The notes under the pieces are model-generated. The model searched no databases and was not told the origin of the DNA. It saw only the letters and a list, made by a program, of their open reading frames with translations. A DNA stretch of 64,000 nt from Nissolia schottii (taxonomy: Eukaryota; Streptophyta; Magnoliopsida; Fabales; Fabaceae), in the NCBI GenBank assembly GCA_003254905.1, contig QANU01028958.1:151447-215446 (forward strand), given 5' to 3'. Positions 24,554 to 37,300 of this stretch are shown here, piece after piece; the stretch's first letter is position 1, and the number at the start of each line of letters is the position of its first letter. Made by a program: the position numbers and the translations under genes.

Positions 24554-27500
24554 GTCAGTGATAAAAACAGCTCTTTTTTCCCTCTTTTTTTTTCCCCCTC
24601 TTTGCGTTTATTTTTGCGGGATCCCTTTTTTTAATGTGCAGATTCGTTCTCCATTTTTATGTTCAGATTTTATTTTGTTGTGTTAAAAAAAAAGCTCTTT
24701 TTTTTTTCTATTCGTTTCTAATCTATTTCACTTATTTATTGGAATTGTTTATGTTTTTTTTTTTCTCTTATGTGAAAAAAATAAAAATAAAAGAGATTTA
24801 CATGTGTAAAACTTCTCTTTGATTTTTCTTCCTTTGACTGTTGCTAATGCGCGCAATGCATATGGGAAAGAGCCGTCAAATCGTGAAAGTGTGCTCCTTT
24901 TATTGTGGACTTCAGCTCTTTTTTCCCTCATCGCTTCACGTTTACTTTGTCGTTTATATGTATTGTGCTTCAGGTCTTTTTGGAATATATAGTATCGAAG
25001 AAAATAAAAATAAAATAAATGCATAAATAAGTGTGCTTATTGGTTGTTGATTGCAATTGGGTCATTTTGCACGAGGCATTGTGGGTTACTAATTGAATGG
25101 GAAGGATAGTATACCCCTCATTTATTTATGCTTGGTTTTAGTTTTCTGCCCCCAATTTTGTAGTGTACCTTTGTTTTACTAGCCTGCCTTATAATTTTGT
25201 ATGTTTGTTGTGTTCAATTCATGTGGCACATTCTGGAATTTGTGTATTTCGTGCCGTGCTTCTTTTGGAAGGCGTTTTGTCCTTATGCTATCTCTTCACT
25301 TTGTAGCCTCATGGTTTGTTCCTTTTAACTTTCATGTATGTGATTGATCAAGATTTGTTTCCTTTTTGTTGGTCGAAACATGAAATTTGTTTGGCCAATA
25401 TGATACAATAAATTATAACTTGTGCTAAAATAGATATGATCAATGCATTTGTTTGTGCCTTTTTCTTTTAAAAAAAAAGTACTTTTTAAGTCGTATGATC
25501 ATGCTCAATGAGTGAAGCAGCAGGTAGATAATGATCATGTACATCTCACCCTCCATGATAAAGCCATGGGGCATGAATCCAGCGTAATTTTCCAACACAA
25601 AACTGCAGCAACAGTAGCAAATAGGTAGCACCAAACCCAACCATACATTAATCTCACCCACAAATCTAATACAGCTTCTTATACTTTCTCATCCCATTTC
25701 CTAATGTGATTCACCCAGTAAAAATTCATCAACAAAGTATTGTTTATCTTTTTTGATATGGAAGTGTTTTACTTTGTGAAACCCTTGAGGTACCTTATTA
25801 TGAAAAATAATGATGACAAATTATGTAGCATAAGGCTAGTTCAAAATTTTAATAACAATTTGATCAAGGCTTTGGAGATTTTTCACAAAATCAAATCTGA
25901 GATTTGTTTTTAATAGTATATTTTTTTGGGTCCTTCCTGTTTAGTTTAATCACTGCTAACATGCATTATTTTTTTCCTTTAAAACTCATGGATACAAATT
26001 TTGACCTACTAGTGATGTGTATGAAACATTAATGCATTAACACGTGTTTCTAAAATATAAATGAAATATGTCATGTGAAGGATGTGTAATATTCCCAATT
26101 TAATTATATATTGTAGAATCTGAGGTTTACAGAAGTAAATTTTACTATTTTATTTTTGTTGAACATTCCAAATTATAAAATTTATTCTTCAAACTATATT
26201 TCTTCCAAAAATGTCTTATTCCTTAAAGTAATTCTTTAACAATTACCCCAAACATGCCTTTAGTCCTCTCATCTTAGGATAAGATTTCAGCAGAACTGCT
26301 AATTCTATGTTACAATGCTATCCATTTTCTTCCATACAGTATTATCTTAATTTCAAGATTATTACTTGAAATCCAAGAGGCATCTCATCCTCCAAGCTGC
26401 CATTAAGGTTGCTTTGATTTAATAAGTTGGACTAATGCAATTTGACCGGTTGATATTTGTGAAATAAACTATATATTTTCAGATCCTAAACTCATAGAAT
26501 TAAGCTTTCACTACTATTTAATTCGAACTTGTCATATATAAACTAGGTATGTAGCTGTATTCGAGCATAATTCACATTGGCTTTGATTAACATGTCCAGG
26601 CTGCATCTATTGTTGATGTATCAAACTAACAATTTATAGCACAAATGTCACAAATCTACCATTGAATTAACAATTTTTGTGATTTATAATTTTAGATCAT
26701 GAACGTAATGTGTCATACTAATTTGAAACTGATTTGTAATTGTTCATATTAGTATGCAAGATATTTTTTTTAAAACATATTAAACAAAATATTAAATTTT
26801 AAATATGTACTTATTGAGAACAAATGTTACAGATATCTTGCATGAAATATCAAGATCCTAGAGTGGTAGATCAACGGTTGGATTGATGAAAAATACATTC
26901 CATAATAGTATATCGATAGGTGTACATGTGTAATTTGAGATGTGCATTTAATTATAAATTAAAGCTTTAGCATGTGCTCTTATGCCTGCCTAGAGGTGTA
27001 GAGTGTGATCAATATAAATGGTTATTCCAAACTCTAGCAGCTCCACATTGGCCTTGAATGGTCCTCCAGGAGTTACTCCGTTGTAACATTTGAAATGCTC
27101 CACTAGTGTCAACTCTGTCAAGATCTCTCTTCTCTTTTTCATTTTTGATGGTAGAGAGGATCTGGTGCTTATGAGATATCAACTTTTCTGTTTCAAGTTT
27201 TCCAGTAAAGTTTCGTCTCCTTAGTCATTTAGGTGTTTGAATAATTTATTTTGCCTACATGGTGTTTAAATAATTTGAGAGCACCTGGTGTGGACATTTT
27301 TGCTACATCATCTGTCTTCACTGAGTTATTGAATTTTTTCTGGATAAAAGTGAATTATCAAATGTTTGGCGAGATTATATAATCTTTATTCGCTTTTTCT
27401 ACTCCTTTTTTATGATAACGTAAAATCTGATTGTTTGTTCAAGATATGTGCCATTCAACTGGAGGTACTTGAGTCTTAGGCTTCTCCTTGGCACTTGTTC

Positions 27501-28723
27501 ATCTTTAACTGACGTTACGAAACATATTTTCTGTTATTCTTGTCATCTTCCTTAAATGATTATTTTGTTTCCTGATTTAGGATGATATTAGCATCTGGTT
27601 ATAATTTAAAGATTGATGTTTGTCGATTTTGAAAGCTTTTAAAGTAGAAGGAAGATATTGATTTGACATTGTTTCTTTGAATGCAAAGAGCCAAAGAGGA
27701 GTGTTTTCAAAGACAATGATTTTATTCTAATTAGGAGTTAATATTAGGCTTTCAATATTAACTCCTACCCTCCCCAGAACAGGTGGGAGCCTTGTGCACT
27801 GGGCTGTCCTTTGTAGGAGTTAATATTTGGGTTCTACTTCTTGATCAAATGGTTGTGTTGTGTTCCACCATACAGAATCAAAGCAGCTTTTTTGCAACTT
27901 CATTTTGGTAACATTTGCAAATGTTTTCACATGTTCTTGGACTTTGCATTGAGTCACTTGTTAATATTTACCTCCAGAGTTAGCTTTGTAGATTTTTGTT
28001 TTTATCTTTTTCACACAATTTTAGTGCTTAAACATGTGTTACAAAACCGTCCCCCAGCTTCTTGCTTCTCTCCCAATGGTCATTCAGCATGTATGTATAT
28101 CGTTCTTTACAATAGGTTCCTTGCCTAAACTAGTCTTTATGATGAAATTGTTTTGGTCATACTAAACTCGACATAGATTCTTATGGTAGCTATTGAATGA
28201 TTGCCTGTTTTTTAAGACAAGATGAACCTAACAGGGGTGTGTGTGTGTGGCTATAGTCTCCACTAGACGAATATTTCTAATGCTGGTTTTGTAGTAACTG
28301 CTGCTTAATTTATACATGACGACTAGACATTATAAAACATAGTCTGCTATGGTTAGCTCAAGTTGTAAGGTTTCTAGCTTCCCTTTTTTTCCCTTAAAAT
28401 GACCCTATCTATGTTGTGTTATGCTGTTTGGAGTCGAAAAAGTAATTTTTGAATTGAACATGCATGAACACGTGTTGTCAATGTGTCATAGGAGATTTAA
28501 CACAGACACGTATCTGACACGTGGATATGATGTTCACATGGAGTGCATGTGGTTTATAGGTCCCAACACGCAACACAGGTGTTAGAGTGAGAAAGAGAGA
28601 AAGAGACTATGTGTGCCAAGAGTAGTGACATAAGATCAAATTTGATGCTATATATAAACAACTATGGCTGAGATTTTATTTATCAAGGCGAATAAAATCA
28701 GACTTATTGTAGCTGATCTCTAG
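24554..28723 (+). other. Large first intron of VIL1
   Basis: This 4.2-kb AT/T-rich stretch lies between the donor at 24554 and an acceptor GATCTCTAG ending at 28723. No coding exon or clear transposon stands out. Long first introns often hold regulatory elements in VEL-family and flowering-time genes, but nothing specific is visible here. Confidence 0.45.
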
Positions 28724-28739
28724 GGTTGCCTTGGTCTGA

Positions 28740-31700
28740 ATGATGGAGTCAGTTACAAAGGCTGAAGTTCTGTCAAACATTGATCTGCATTCTGATTGCC
28801 ATTCAATTGATGTCTTTGGTGGAACTTGAACTTAAATTTATTATTTATTGCCTACATTTTTATTACTACCTCTGCTATTTCTCTTCAGTTTGGTTGAATC
28901 GATATGTCTGTTTCATTTTCCCTTTTTATGTTAATTAAACTTTTGTTCTGTTTCAACTGGACTTACTTTGCAGTTGATTGTTATTTCTGTGCAGTTTCTG
29001 GTGTTCAGAGCCTTTCATCCAGTGTGCAAAGTACTCCCGAGAAAAATGGCCATTCAGATGATGCTTCGAAAAGTTCTGAACTCATTCAAGAGTTCCTGAA
29101 ATCTCCAAAGAAGGAACTTCTGCGAACGTGCTTGGATAAGGACAAAAAGAACGGTTCTTCGAAGGGAAAGATGGCCGAAACTAAGTCAACCAGCAAGATC
29201 ATCAAGAAACAGGACTCGAAAAAGGTTTCTGCGCCAAGCAACCAGTCTTCTCGGAAGCAACATCGGAAGGGCGAAAACCCCACGCGATTCGTTCCGGCTC
29301 CCGACCCGCCTTCCGATTTCGGTCATTCAGACTCGTGGATCTGTAAAAACTCTGCCTGCAGAGCAGTCCTGTCTAAGGATGACACATTCTGTAGAAGGTG
29401 TTCTTGCTGTATTTGCCACCTTTTCGACGATAACAAGGACCCTAGTCTGTGGTTGGTATGCACATCTGAATCTGCTCGAGGGGACTCCTGCGGCCTGTCT
29501 TGCCATATTGAGTGTGCCCTTCAGCACGAAAAAGTGGGAGTTGCCGATCACGGGCAACTGATGCAACTGGATGGTGGTTATTGTTGTGCATCCTGTGGTA
29601 AAGTTACCGGGATACTTGGGTGAGTAATTTTTTCCGCACCTGTTGCACTCTGTGCCTCCCCTCTTACCATTTATTGATATAGTGAGGCTTTTGGTGAATC
29701 GTTTCCAATTTCTGTGTTTCAGCAGCAAAATATTTATTGACTTGCATTCTGTATCTACTACTGGATAAAAGAATTAGAAAAGGAAGAGAAAATCTTCATT
29801 TTAGTCCCTAAAAGTGTAGGGTCTTGACAAATTAGTCCCTTAGATGAAAAAACGCATACACAACGGTACTTTTGAGGGACTAATATGTCAAAAATCTGAA
29901 GCTGCTTTAGGGACTAATTTGTATGCATTTTTTTCTTTTAGGAATGAGTCTGATAAGTGATAAGACACTACACTTTCAGGAAGTTAAATGTAAATTTTCT
30001 CAAAATGGAATTTGCTCATGTTTCCTGCCTCTGCTATTCATCATTTGCTTGACATGCTTGCAACAATAAAGCAAACTTCCAATGACTACATTTTTTCCTA
30101 TCCTTTATGCTTGTTCTCCACCATGGCCTTTCTGTATCTTGGTGACTAAATTTTCAGCCGTGTTGATAGCAATGGCGGTTCATGTTTTAACGATGGCAGA
30201 TGTTGGAAGAAGCAGCTAAATATAGCAAAAGATGCTCGGCGCGTAGACATACTATGTTACCGGATATATTTGAGCTATAGGCTTCTGGATGGATCTTCGA
30301 AGTTCAAAGAATTGCATGAGACGGTTCAGGAGGCAAAGGCTAAATTAGAAACTGAAGTTGGTCCGGTTAATGGGCTTTCTTCCAAAATGGCACGGGGCAT
30401 TGTCAGCAGACTCCCTATCGCCGGCGATGTACAGAAACTCTGCTCTCTTGCTATTGAGAAAGCTGATGAGTGGTTGGCCACTGCACCAAATGTAAATCCG
30501 GAATCCAGAGGTTGGAATCATTGCCCTTTTTTTCTTTATTATTTTCGATTTCTTCTTTCTTTCCAAGCAATTTCATTTGTATGGTATATATGATGAGTTT
30601 CTTTAATTCACAGAGGGTTCACTTCCTGCTGCCTGCAAGTTTGTTTTTGAAGAGGTCACAGCTTCCTCAGTCAAATTGATTCTAATTGAAATGTCGAATG
30701 TGTCTTCTGAGGAAATTAAGGGATACAAGCTCTGGTATTACAAGAGTAGGGAGGAATCGCACACGAAAGATCCAGTTTGTGTGTTTCCCAAAGCTCAAAG
30801 GAGGATTTTGTTATCCGATCTCCAGCCGTGCACAGAATATACTTTCCGGATTATATCTTATACGGATATGGGCGATCTGGGTCATTCTGAGGCCAAGTGT
30901 TTCACTAAGAGTGTTGAGATAATGGAAAAGAATCCCTCTTTGCTGGCTGCCGCGAATCGTAAGAAGGAGGACAGCCTTCAGACTGAAGACAATTCATCCG
31001 GCTCCAAAATTGAGCCGAATCCCTCGATGGCCGATTCTGGATTTAAGGTTCGAGACCTTGGAAAAATTTTGCATCTCGCTTGGGCTCAAGAACAAGGTTG
31101 CTTGGAGGGGTTATGCCGAGCTGATGCGGGAAACTGCTGTGGGCAAAGAGAAGTGGCCACACCTAGCAATCCAGAAGAGCAGTTGCCTTCTGTGTCGCGA
31201 GGCCTCGATTTGAATGTCGCTTCGGTGCCTGATTTAAATGAAGAACTCACACCTCCTTTTGAGTCTTCCAGGGATGAAGACAATGGCTGCACTTTGCAGC
31301 AGGCTGTTGAGGCAGACGACGACGCTGCTTCTCCTGATCTTGAGAAAAACTGCATAGCAAGATCACATGGTAGTGGAGATTCCGAGACCTGGATACGCAG
31401 GCCAAACGGAGAAGTGCCAGCTGTTGACTCTCGCATCGGCGCATGTAAGAAGAGGCCAGCGAGTGCAAATGAAGAGGCACACGACTGTGACAGCACTTTG
31501 ATAAACGGATCTCCTTTACATGTCTCAGACGTTCCATTCTCCCTGGAGGAGAACTTTGAGTACTGTGTGAAAGTGATCCGTTGGCTGGAATGCCAGGGCC
31601 ATATCAAACAGGAATTCAGGCTCAAGTTGCTGACATGGTTTAGTTTGAGGTCGACCGAGCAAGAGCGCCGGGTGGTGAATACTTTCATCCAGACTCTGAG

Positions 31701-31809
31701 CGATGATCCGAGTAGTTTGGCAGGGCAGCTAGTCGACTCATTCTCCGATATCGTATCGAGCAAGAGGCCAAGAAATGGGTTATGTAAAAAAGCTGTGGGA
31801 TCAAATTAG
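28740..31809 (+). CDS. VIN3-like PHD protein, VRN5/VIL1 type (about 750 aa)
   Basis: Coding exons are 28740-28818, 28995-29619, 30158-30510 and 30614-31809, with GT-AG introns whose phases (1, 2, 1) agree, giving 751 codons including the stop. Domains: a Ser/Lys-rich N-terminal part; the atypical PHD finger at about 141-234 (CxxxxC pairs, CRRCSCCICH, CGLSCHIEC); the helical region after it; a fibronectin III domain at about 355-452 (YKLWYY, LQPCTEYTFRI); and the C-terminal VID at about 667-740 (VKVIRWLECQGHIKQEF). VEL proteins join PRC2 and, through VID polymerisation, promote H3K27me3 and silencing of targets such as FLC in Arabidopsis. Resemblance to Arabidopsis VRN5 is strongest in DLNV-SVPDLNEE and the VID. 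The N-terminal coding mini-exon is inferred from phase, an in-frame ATGATG and a good acceptor; its donor (G|GTGGAA) is weak, so the first 27 residues are less certain. Confidence 0.9.
29786..30001. mobile_element. MITE in VIL1 intron (216 bp)
   Basis: Left end GAGAAAATCTTCATTTTAG and inverted right end GAGAAAATTTACATTTAAC continue as imperfect inverted repeats for about 40 bases (both reach AAAGTGTAG-GTCTT). AGGGACTAA motifs recur inside. Flanks GAAAAGGAA and AAAATGGAA could be a diverged 9-bp target duplication (7 of 9). It lies inside the intron between the PHD exon and the next exon and has no coding capacity. Confidence 0.6.
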
Positions 31810-34200
31810 AGGGTTTGGAATCAAGTTACCATCAAGATTTGCTTATTTGCTTCTTCAAGGGATGGTACCATTTTACAGTGACAAAATCACCCTGATTGTT
31901 TTGTACAGGCATTTATTTTTTAAATTGCTCTCACCTTCTAAGTGATTCATTTTTAATTGGAGGGGACATGATTCTGCTGAGAAGAAGGATCTGCATTAAT
32001 GATTGCCAGAGGCAGCAACTCATTTTTAGATGGAGGGGAGGATCTTTGGTTGGACCTTGGAAGTTTCAGGGATGTTAGAAGCCATTTTGCTATTATTTCA
32101 CCAAATTATTGCAATTATTTTTCAACCATGAATTTAATCAATCAGGAAGATATTAGTGTTTAACCTTTTTTTTTTTATTTCCTTCCATTGTTACTTTCAT
32201 TTGATGGAGCTACATGATGGGATTGCTGACTTTATTCATCCTTCATTCTTTTATTATCTTTGTTGCATTGTCCATCGCTTCACTAGTTGTGTAAGCATTG
32301 GTTTCCTTTGATTCTGTACTCTGTAGATGCAGCTGCTTCTGCTATTTTAGGGTATCCACCCTTTCGCGTGGTCTCGCGTTGACTTGAAACAGATGGTGAG
32401 TTTGTAGGGCGTAGGTTTTGATGAAGGGAAACTTATCTGCTACAAGGATGCTTCTAGAGACTCGGCCCGTCATGGCTGACTAAGGTTGTCTTTCATGAAA
32501 TCTTGGTTATTTTTTCAATCTAAGAGTTGTGTTGGGGTGTTGTTTCGTTTTTTCGTAATCACAAGTAAATTGACAAATAAAAACACCAATCTTCGTTTTG
32601 AGCATAGTAATCATGTGGAGAAGTCCAATAATGGGATGGATTGGGTTGAATCTGCGTATTCAGATATGGATGGGCCGACAGAGCAAGTGTTGGCTCAATT
32701 GGTCTTAAAACTTGGAAAGGAGGATTTGTACTTTTCTGAGTTTTGTGTGTGATGTAAAATGGATCTCAGCGAGCTTGGTTTGTGTTTTCATTTGAATTCC
32801 CCTATGTAAAATGGGCATTTCATGTCCAAGACAATCAATCTTATTCTGAGGCTCATGCTGTCGTAACTGTTGACCCTAGCACTAGCAGTGAGGGTCAGTT
32901 TCTATTGATGTATGACTTTCTGTATATAAGGATATTCGAGTGGTGACTCTGCCATGATCCTTCTAGTATTATCTATGATGTATGAATGGGTGTGTATCAC
33001 TTGTGTATCCATAGAGATGAATGAATAAAATCCTAGTGACGATTAGTGTGGCACTACTTCACTTCCTTTCTTCCTTACCTTGAACTATCGTATGTCTCCT
33101 TGGTATTTCTGAACCCTTGTCTAAAAACATCAGCCTTATAGTCTCCAAGTCCCTAATCCTCATTTGTATGTGCCATTTCAGGTGCTGAGTAACATAGGGG
33201 ATGTAGCTCCTCAAGATTCCATGGTTCATCCTATTTTCCATGTATCCTTATCCTAGTCAGCCTTTCTTTTAACACCTTCAACTTCAGAAATTCCGGAGGA
33301 CAGTCATTCCACTATTCCGATTCCAATGGACTCGTGGCACCCCTCTTCGCTCGTGACCATCTCGTGACACCATAAAATGTTTTAAGAGATCCACCTCATA
33401 GATAAATTGGTCCACGTATATCTTCCTAAGTTTAGAAGTCATTAATTTCTAGTGATGACCATATAATTATTTTGTCTTGAGAACATGCATCATAGTAAAA
33501 CTTATGGCACAACTTTTTTGGAGTGTTTAACAACCTTGATGCTACCAAAAATGTTACTAACATTAATTAAAAAAATTGTGTTTTTTTTTAGAGCCTTCCA
33601 CCAGCTTTAATACTTGCTAGATAATAGTTAATTACTTGTAATGAATATCTTTTCTCTAGAAAGCAAAATAATAGATATAGATACTTATAATAATTTGTTT
33701 CTTTGAAAAATAAAATAATATCTTTTTAGAATCATCCTTATACCACTAATAATGGGACTAACGTTTGTTTCTTCTATTATTAAAATATATATTACTTTTA
33801 ATAATGTGCTTTGTTGCATGCATTTTAGATAAGATATATTTTTAAAAACATATCAAATATCTAAATCAAATAATATGATTAGTAGATGTTATATGAAATA
33901 AAATAATAAATTATATTCATATCAAATAGTATAACAATTTTATATTTCATGATATTATCTTGGATTGATTAAATAGGAGTGGAGAATAAAAAGAGCAAAT
34001 AAATGAGGAAAATATATTTGACCATAAATAAAATGATGTGAGTATATCAATTTACTTATTGGTGAGTAAATGAATCAATTATATTTTCATATCAAATCTT
34101 TTTTTTTCCACTCAAATGATAGAGCTCTCGTGCTAATAAACGTATTGTTAATAATAGTAAGGAAGAGATATCAATAAAAAAAAAAGGAATTTTGGATGAG
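31810..34200. other. VIL1 3' flank and intergenic region before HCF101
   Basis: The VIL1 3'UTR must start at 31810, but its end is not determined. An 88-codon plus frame at 32486-32752 has no recognisable domain. A possible gypsy remnant at 33180-33290 is listed separately. From 33400 on the DNA is AT-rich without features. Confidence 0.5.
33181..33290 (+). pseudogene. Possible gypsy-type polyprotein scrap
   Basis: A short + strand frame reads VLSNIGDVAPQDSMVHPIFH, continues VS and hits a stop. HPxFHVS is the hallmark just after integrase in Ty3/gypsy polyproteins. Only about 25 residues are recognisable and flanking frames are broken, so this is at most a relic. Confidence 0.35.
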
Positions 34201-34225
34201 AAAAGGGATTGAATTTTGCTTTTTG

Positions 34226-34332
34226 CAAAATATAAAATGTATGGTTAGCAACTGAAACATGAGGCTCACAAACTGTCACTCACCTCACCCTTCTAACTTT
34301 CTCTCCCTCTCTCACTCTCTCTGTCTCTGACG
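34226..34332 (+). promoter_or_regulatory. HCF101 core promoter and CT-rich 5'UTR
   Basis: A TATAAAAT stands at 34229-34236, about 105 bases before the ATG at 34333. The leader at 34290-34330 is made of CTCTCCCTCTCTCACTCTCT-type pyrimidine runs, which often mark plant plastid-protein genes. The transcription start is inferred near 34260. Confidence 0.5.
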
Positions 34333-37300
34333 ATGCAAGTGCTTCATCCTCCATCTTCACCACCCTTAAGATGGGGTATTCCACTTCAACTACTTTTCAC
34401 TCATTTTAACTGATTCTTTTCCTTTATGCTCATTAGAGATTTTTTTTCTTTTTTCCTTTTGTGCAGGTTTGTTTCCTTCTGTTAAGTCTTCATCACCTTT
34501 GTTTTCCATTCATTTTTCCCTTCAGTCCCAAAGGGATCAGAGTAGTTCATCGTGGAAGCCTCATAAAAGGGCCACCTTGTGCTCTGTTCCTGCCAGAGCT
34601 GCTTCTGTTGAAGGTAATTTTTCGTTTTATTTTTCTGTGTGGAATGAAAGTTCTGATTTTTAAGTCATGGGCCTCACCTGTATGCAAAAAAGTTTCTGAA
34701 TTTGCTTCTGTTAAACATCTTGATTAATACTAGTAAAGGGACACAATAAAGACTACAGAAAAAATACAAAGAATAGGAAATAACATAATTGTATTATGAG
34801 AGTTGTGCATTACAATGGAGGGTGAACCTATTTATAGGCTAAAAACACAACGGCCAAAAGTCAAATTACAATCAATCAAATATTTAAAAGATTATAATTA
34901 AATCAAATCAAATCATTTACATAATTTATTCTTAACACCCCCCTCAAGCTAAAGCTCTCCGAGCTTTAAGCTTGTCATAGTTCAACGGAGGCCTGAGTGG
35001 AGCGGAACCAACAAAACGGAGGCAACAAAGGCGGGGCGGAACCAGCAAAAGCAACAACGGAGGCAACATCAGGAGTTACGCGGAACCAACAAAGGCAACA
35101 TCGAGAGCTAGGCGGAACTAGCAAGGGCAACAACGATAGGCAACAATCGAGACTACGCGGAGGCAGATTAAGTCAATATCAAGACTATGCGGAGGCAGTT
35201 AAGGGAAAAATTGGCAGAAGCGGGAATGTGGGTTCAAGGTGGGAATCATGGCTCTGATACCATGTTAAACATCGTGGAAAAACTGATAAATAAGACACCA
35301 AAAAAATATAGGAGAAAGATAGATAACAGAGAAATAGCAATTGTATTATCTGAGTTATTGTTATTGTTTCTTTACATCGGAGGCTGAGCCTATTTATAGG
35401 CTGAGCCTATTTATAGGCTGAAGACTCAACAATCAAAACACAATGGCCAAAAATAAATTACAATCAATTTAAAAGATTATAATTAAATCAAATCAATCAA
35501 CTCAAATCATTTACAATCATAAATTATTCTTAACTACTTCAAGTTTCGTAGATAAGGCTATGGGCATTGTGAATGCCATGATGGGTTTAGTTTGTGGAAC
35601 TGGTTTTTGTAATCAAAATTGAATTTTGCTGCTTCTGGGTTTGTTGGGTGCGTATGTATGTTTGCAATTCCAATGCTTGAACCATGAACTTAGGAGGGTT
35701 TTGTTAACTGTTATAGAATCTTAGCGGTATTGGTAAGTGAGTAGAGCTTGATAGTGATGCTTCTAGTTTGGGGTGAAATGAAATGTTTATTGAAAGCCAA
35801 CCCAAATTTTCTTTCTAGCAATGCATGATATCTTGGTTACAACTTTCGTTTTCTGGTAAACAAGCTTTTCAATTTTCATACCTATTATTTGGATAACTTT
35901 CAAAAACTTTCGGCTGTAATCCAAAATTGGAATGAATGTTTTTGCTTGAATTTCAATATATATATATTGAGTCAATCCATCTGTTTAGCTTTTAACATTC
36001 AGAAACTGCTTATACTTTTGTACGTTAAAAAGGTAGAGACAGGTCAAATTTTATACCACATCTCAGTCAAATTGTTCACAGCCCAATGTCTTAAGTTGGT
36101 TGGCCACCCGAAATTCAAGGAATGATCTACTAATAGAGTGTTTGTGATTGCTTCCTATCTTTATTCTGTGGGTTCTCATATTCAATGCTATTTCAATTTC
36201 ATTTAATCATTATGTGCAGTTGGCTCTTCTTCAGTATCAACTGGAACAGCAGAGGATGATGTGTTGAAAGCATTGTCACAGATCATTGATCCGGACTTTG
36301 GAACAGATATCGTTAAATGTGGATTTGTGAAAGATCTGCAGATTGATAAAGCTCTTGGAGAGGTCTTAAAAGCACAGGCCTTAAACTTTAAGCAGCACAC
36401 TTGTAAAGTATAATTTTCTTACCAAAGGTTTTTCCTTTGAATCTCAGGTATCATTTCGGTTAGAGCTGACGACACCGGCATGTCCAATCAAGGACATGGT
36501 AAATGACACAATTGCCATTGTTTGAGCTACAGCTGATGTAGGTTAGAGTGATAGACTTTTTGTTCTGTAAACTCATTAAATAGAAATGAAAATAAACGAA
36601 ATGCTGAATCTATTTTCGATTATAAAAGAAAGGAACCTTTCCTACATGATTTTGTCCCATTCCCCCATTCCTAAATGTGAATATGTGATGTTTGTGTCTG
36701 ACGTGTTTTAGATACTAAACAACTATATATGGATGGCAGTTTGAGCAGAAAGCAAATGAAGTGGTGGCAATGCTCCCTTGGGTTAAGAATGTAAAAGTCA
36801 CAATGTCTGCGCAGCCTGCAAGACCTATATATGCAGAGCAACTTCCAGCAGGTCTACAGACGATTTCAAATATTGTGGCTGTGTCCAGTTGCAAGGTTGA
36901 TCTTTTTGGGAGATTTTTTTCCTTCATCATTTGTTGGTCGTGTTTTATTATTTTCCATAATTTCAGGTGCTTTCTTGTCAATCTGTTTTCTTAATTTTTT
37001 ATATGTATGTTAGTTAACATATGAAAGAGATCTAGATGTTAATGGTTTCAATATTATGATTTATGATAGAACACTATGACGTTCTCTAATCCATGTGGCC
37101 GACCCACATAGTTGGATAAGGCTTAAGGTCGTTGTTGTTGTTTGTTGTTTGGGTTTTTTAAATGCAAACAAAATACATTTAGATCCTTGATGCTTAAAAA
37201 ATGCACATTCAGTTTTTATTTTCTATTAATTGCATTTGGAGAATTACGGAAAAATAATACCAGTTATACTGCTACAACTAGGTTTGAAGCTAAACTTTGG

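Noticed and set aside
28904..28994. Start of VIL1 at ATG 28904
   Set aside because: The added residues are hydrophobic, unlike VEL proteins, and the stretch contains the pyrimidine-rich acceptor region; a spliced upstream exon fits better.
32486..32752. 88-codon frame downstream of VIL1 as a small gene
   Set aside because: No recognisable motif and possibly within 3'UTR or transposon debris.
34997..35257. 86-codon frame rich in Gln, Gly and Asn
   Set aside because: It lies wholly in the TRIM interior and reflects its tandem GGAACCAACAAAGG-like repeats.
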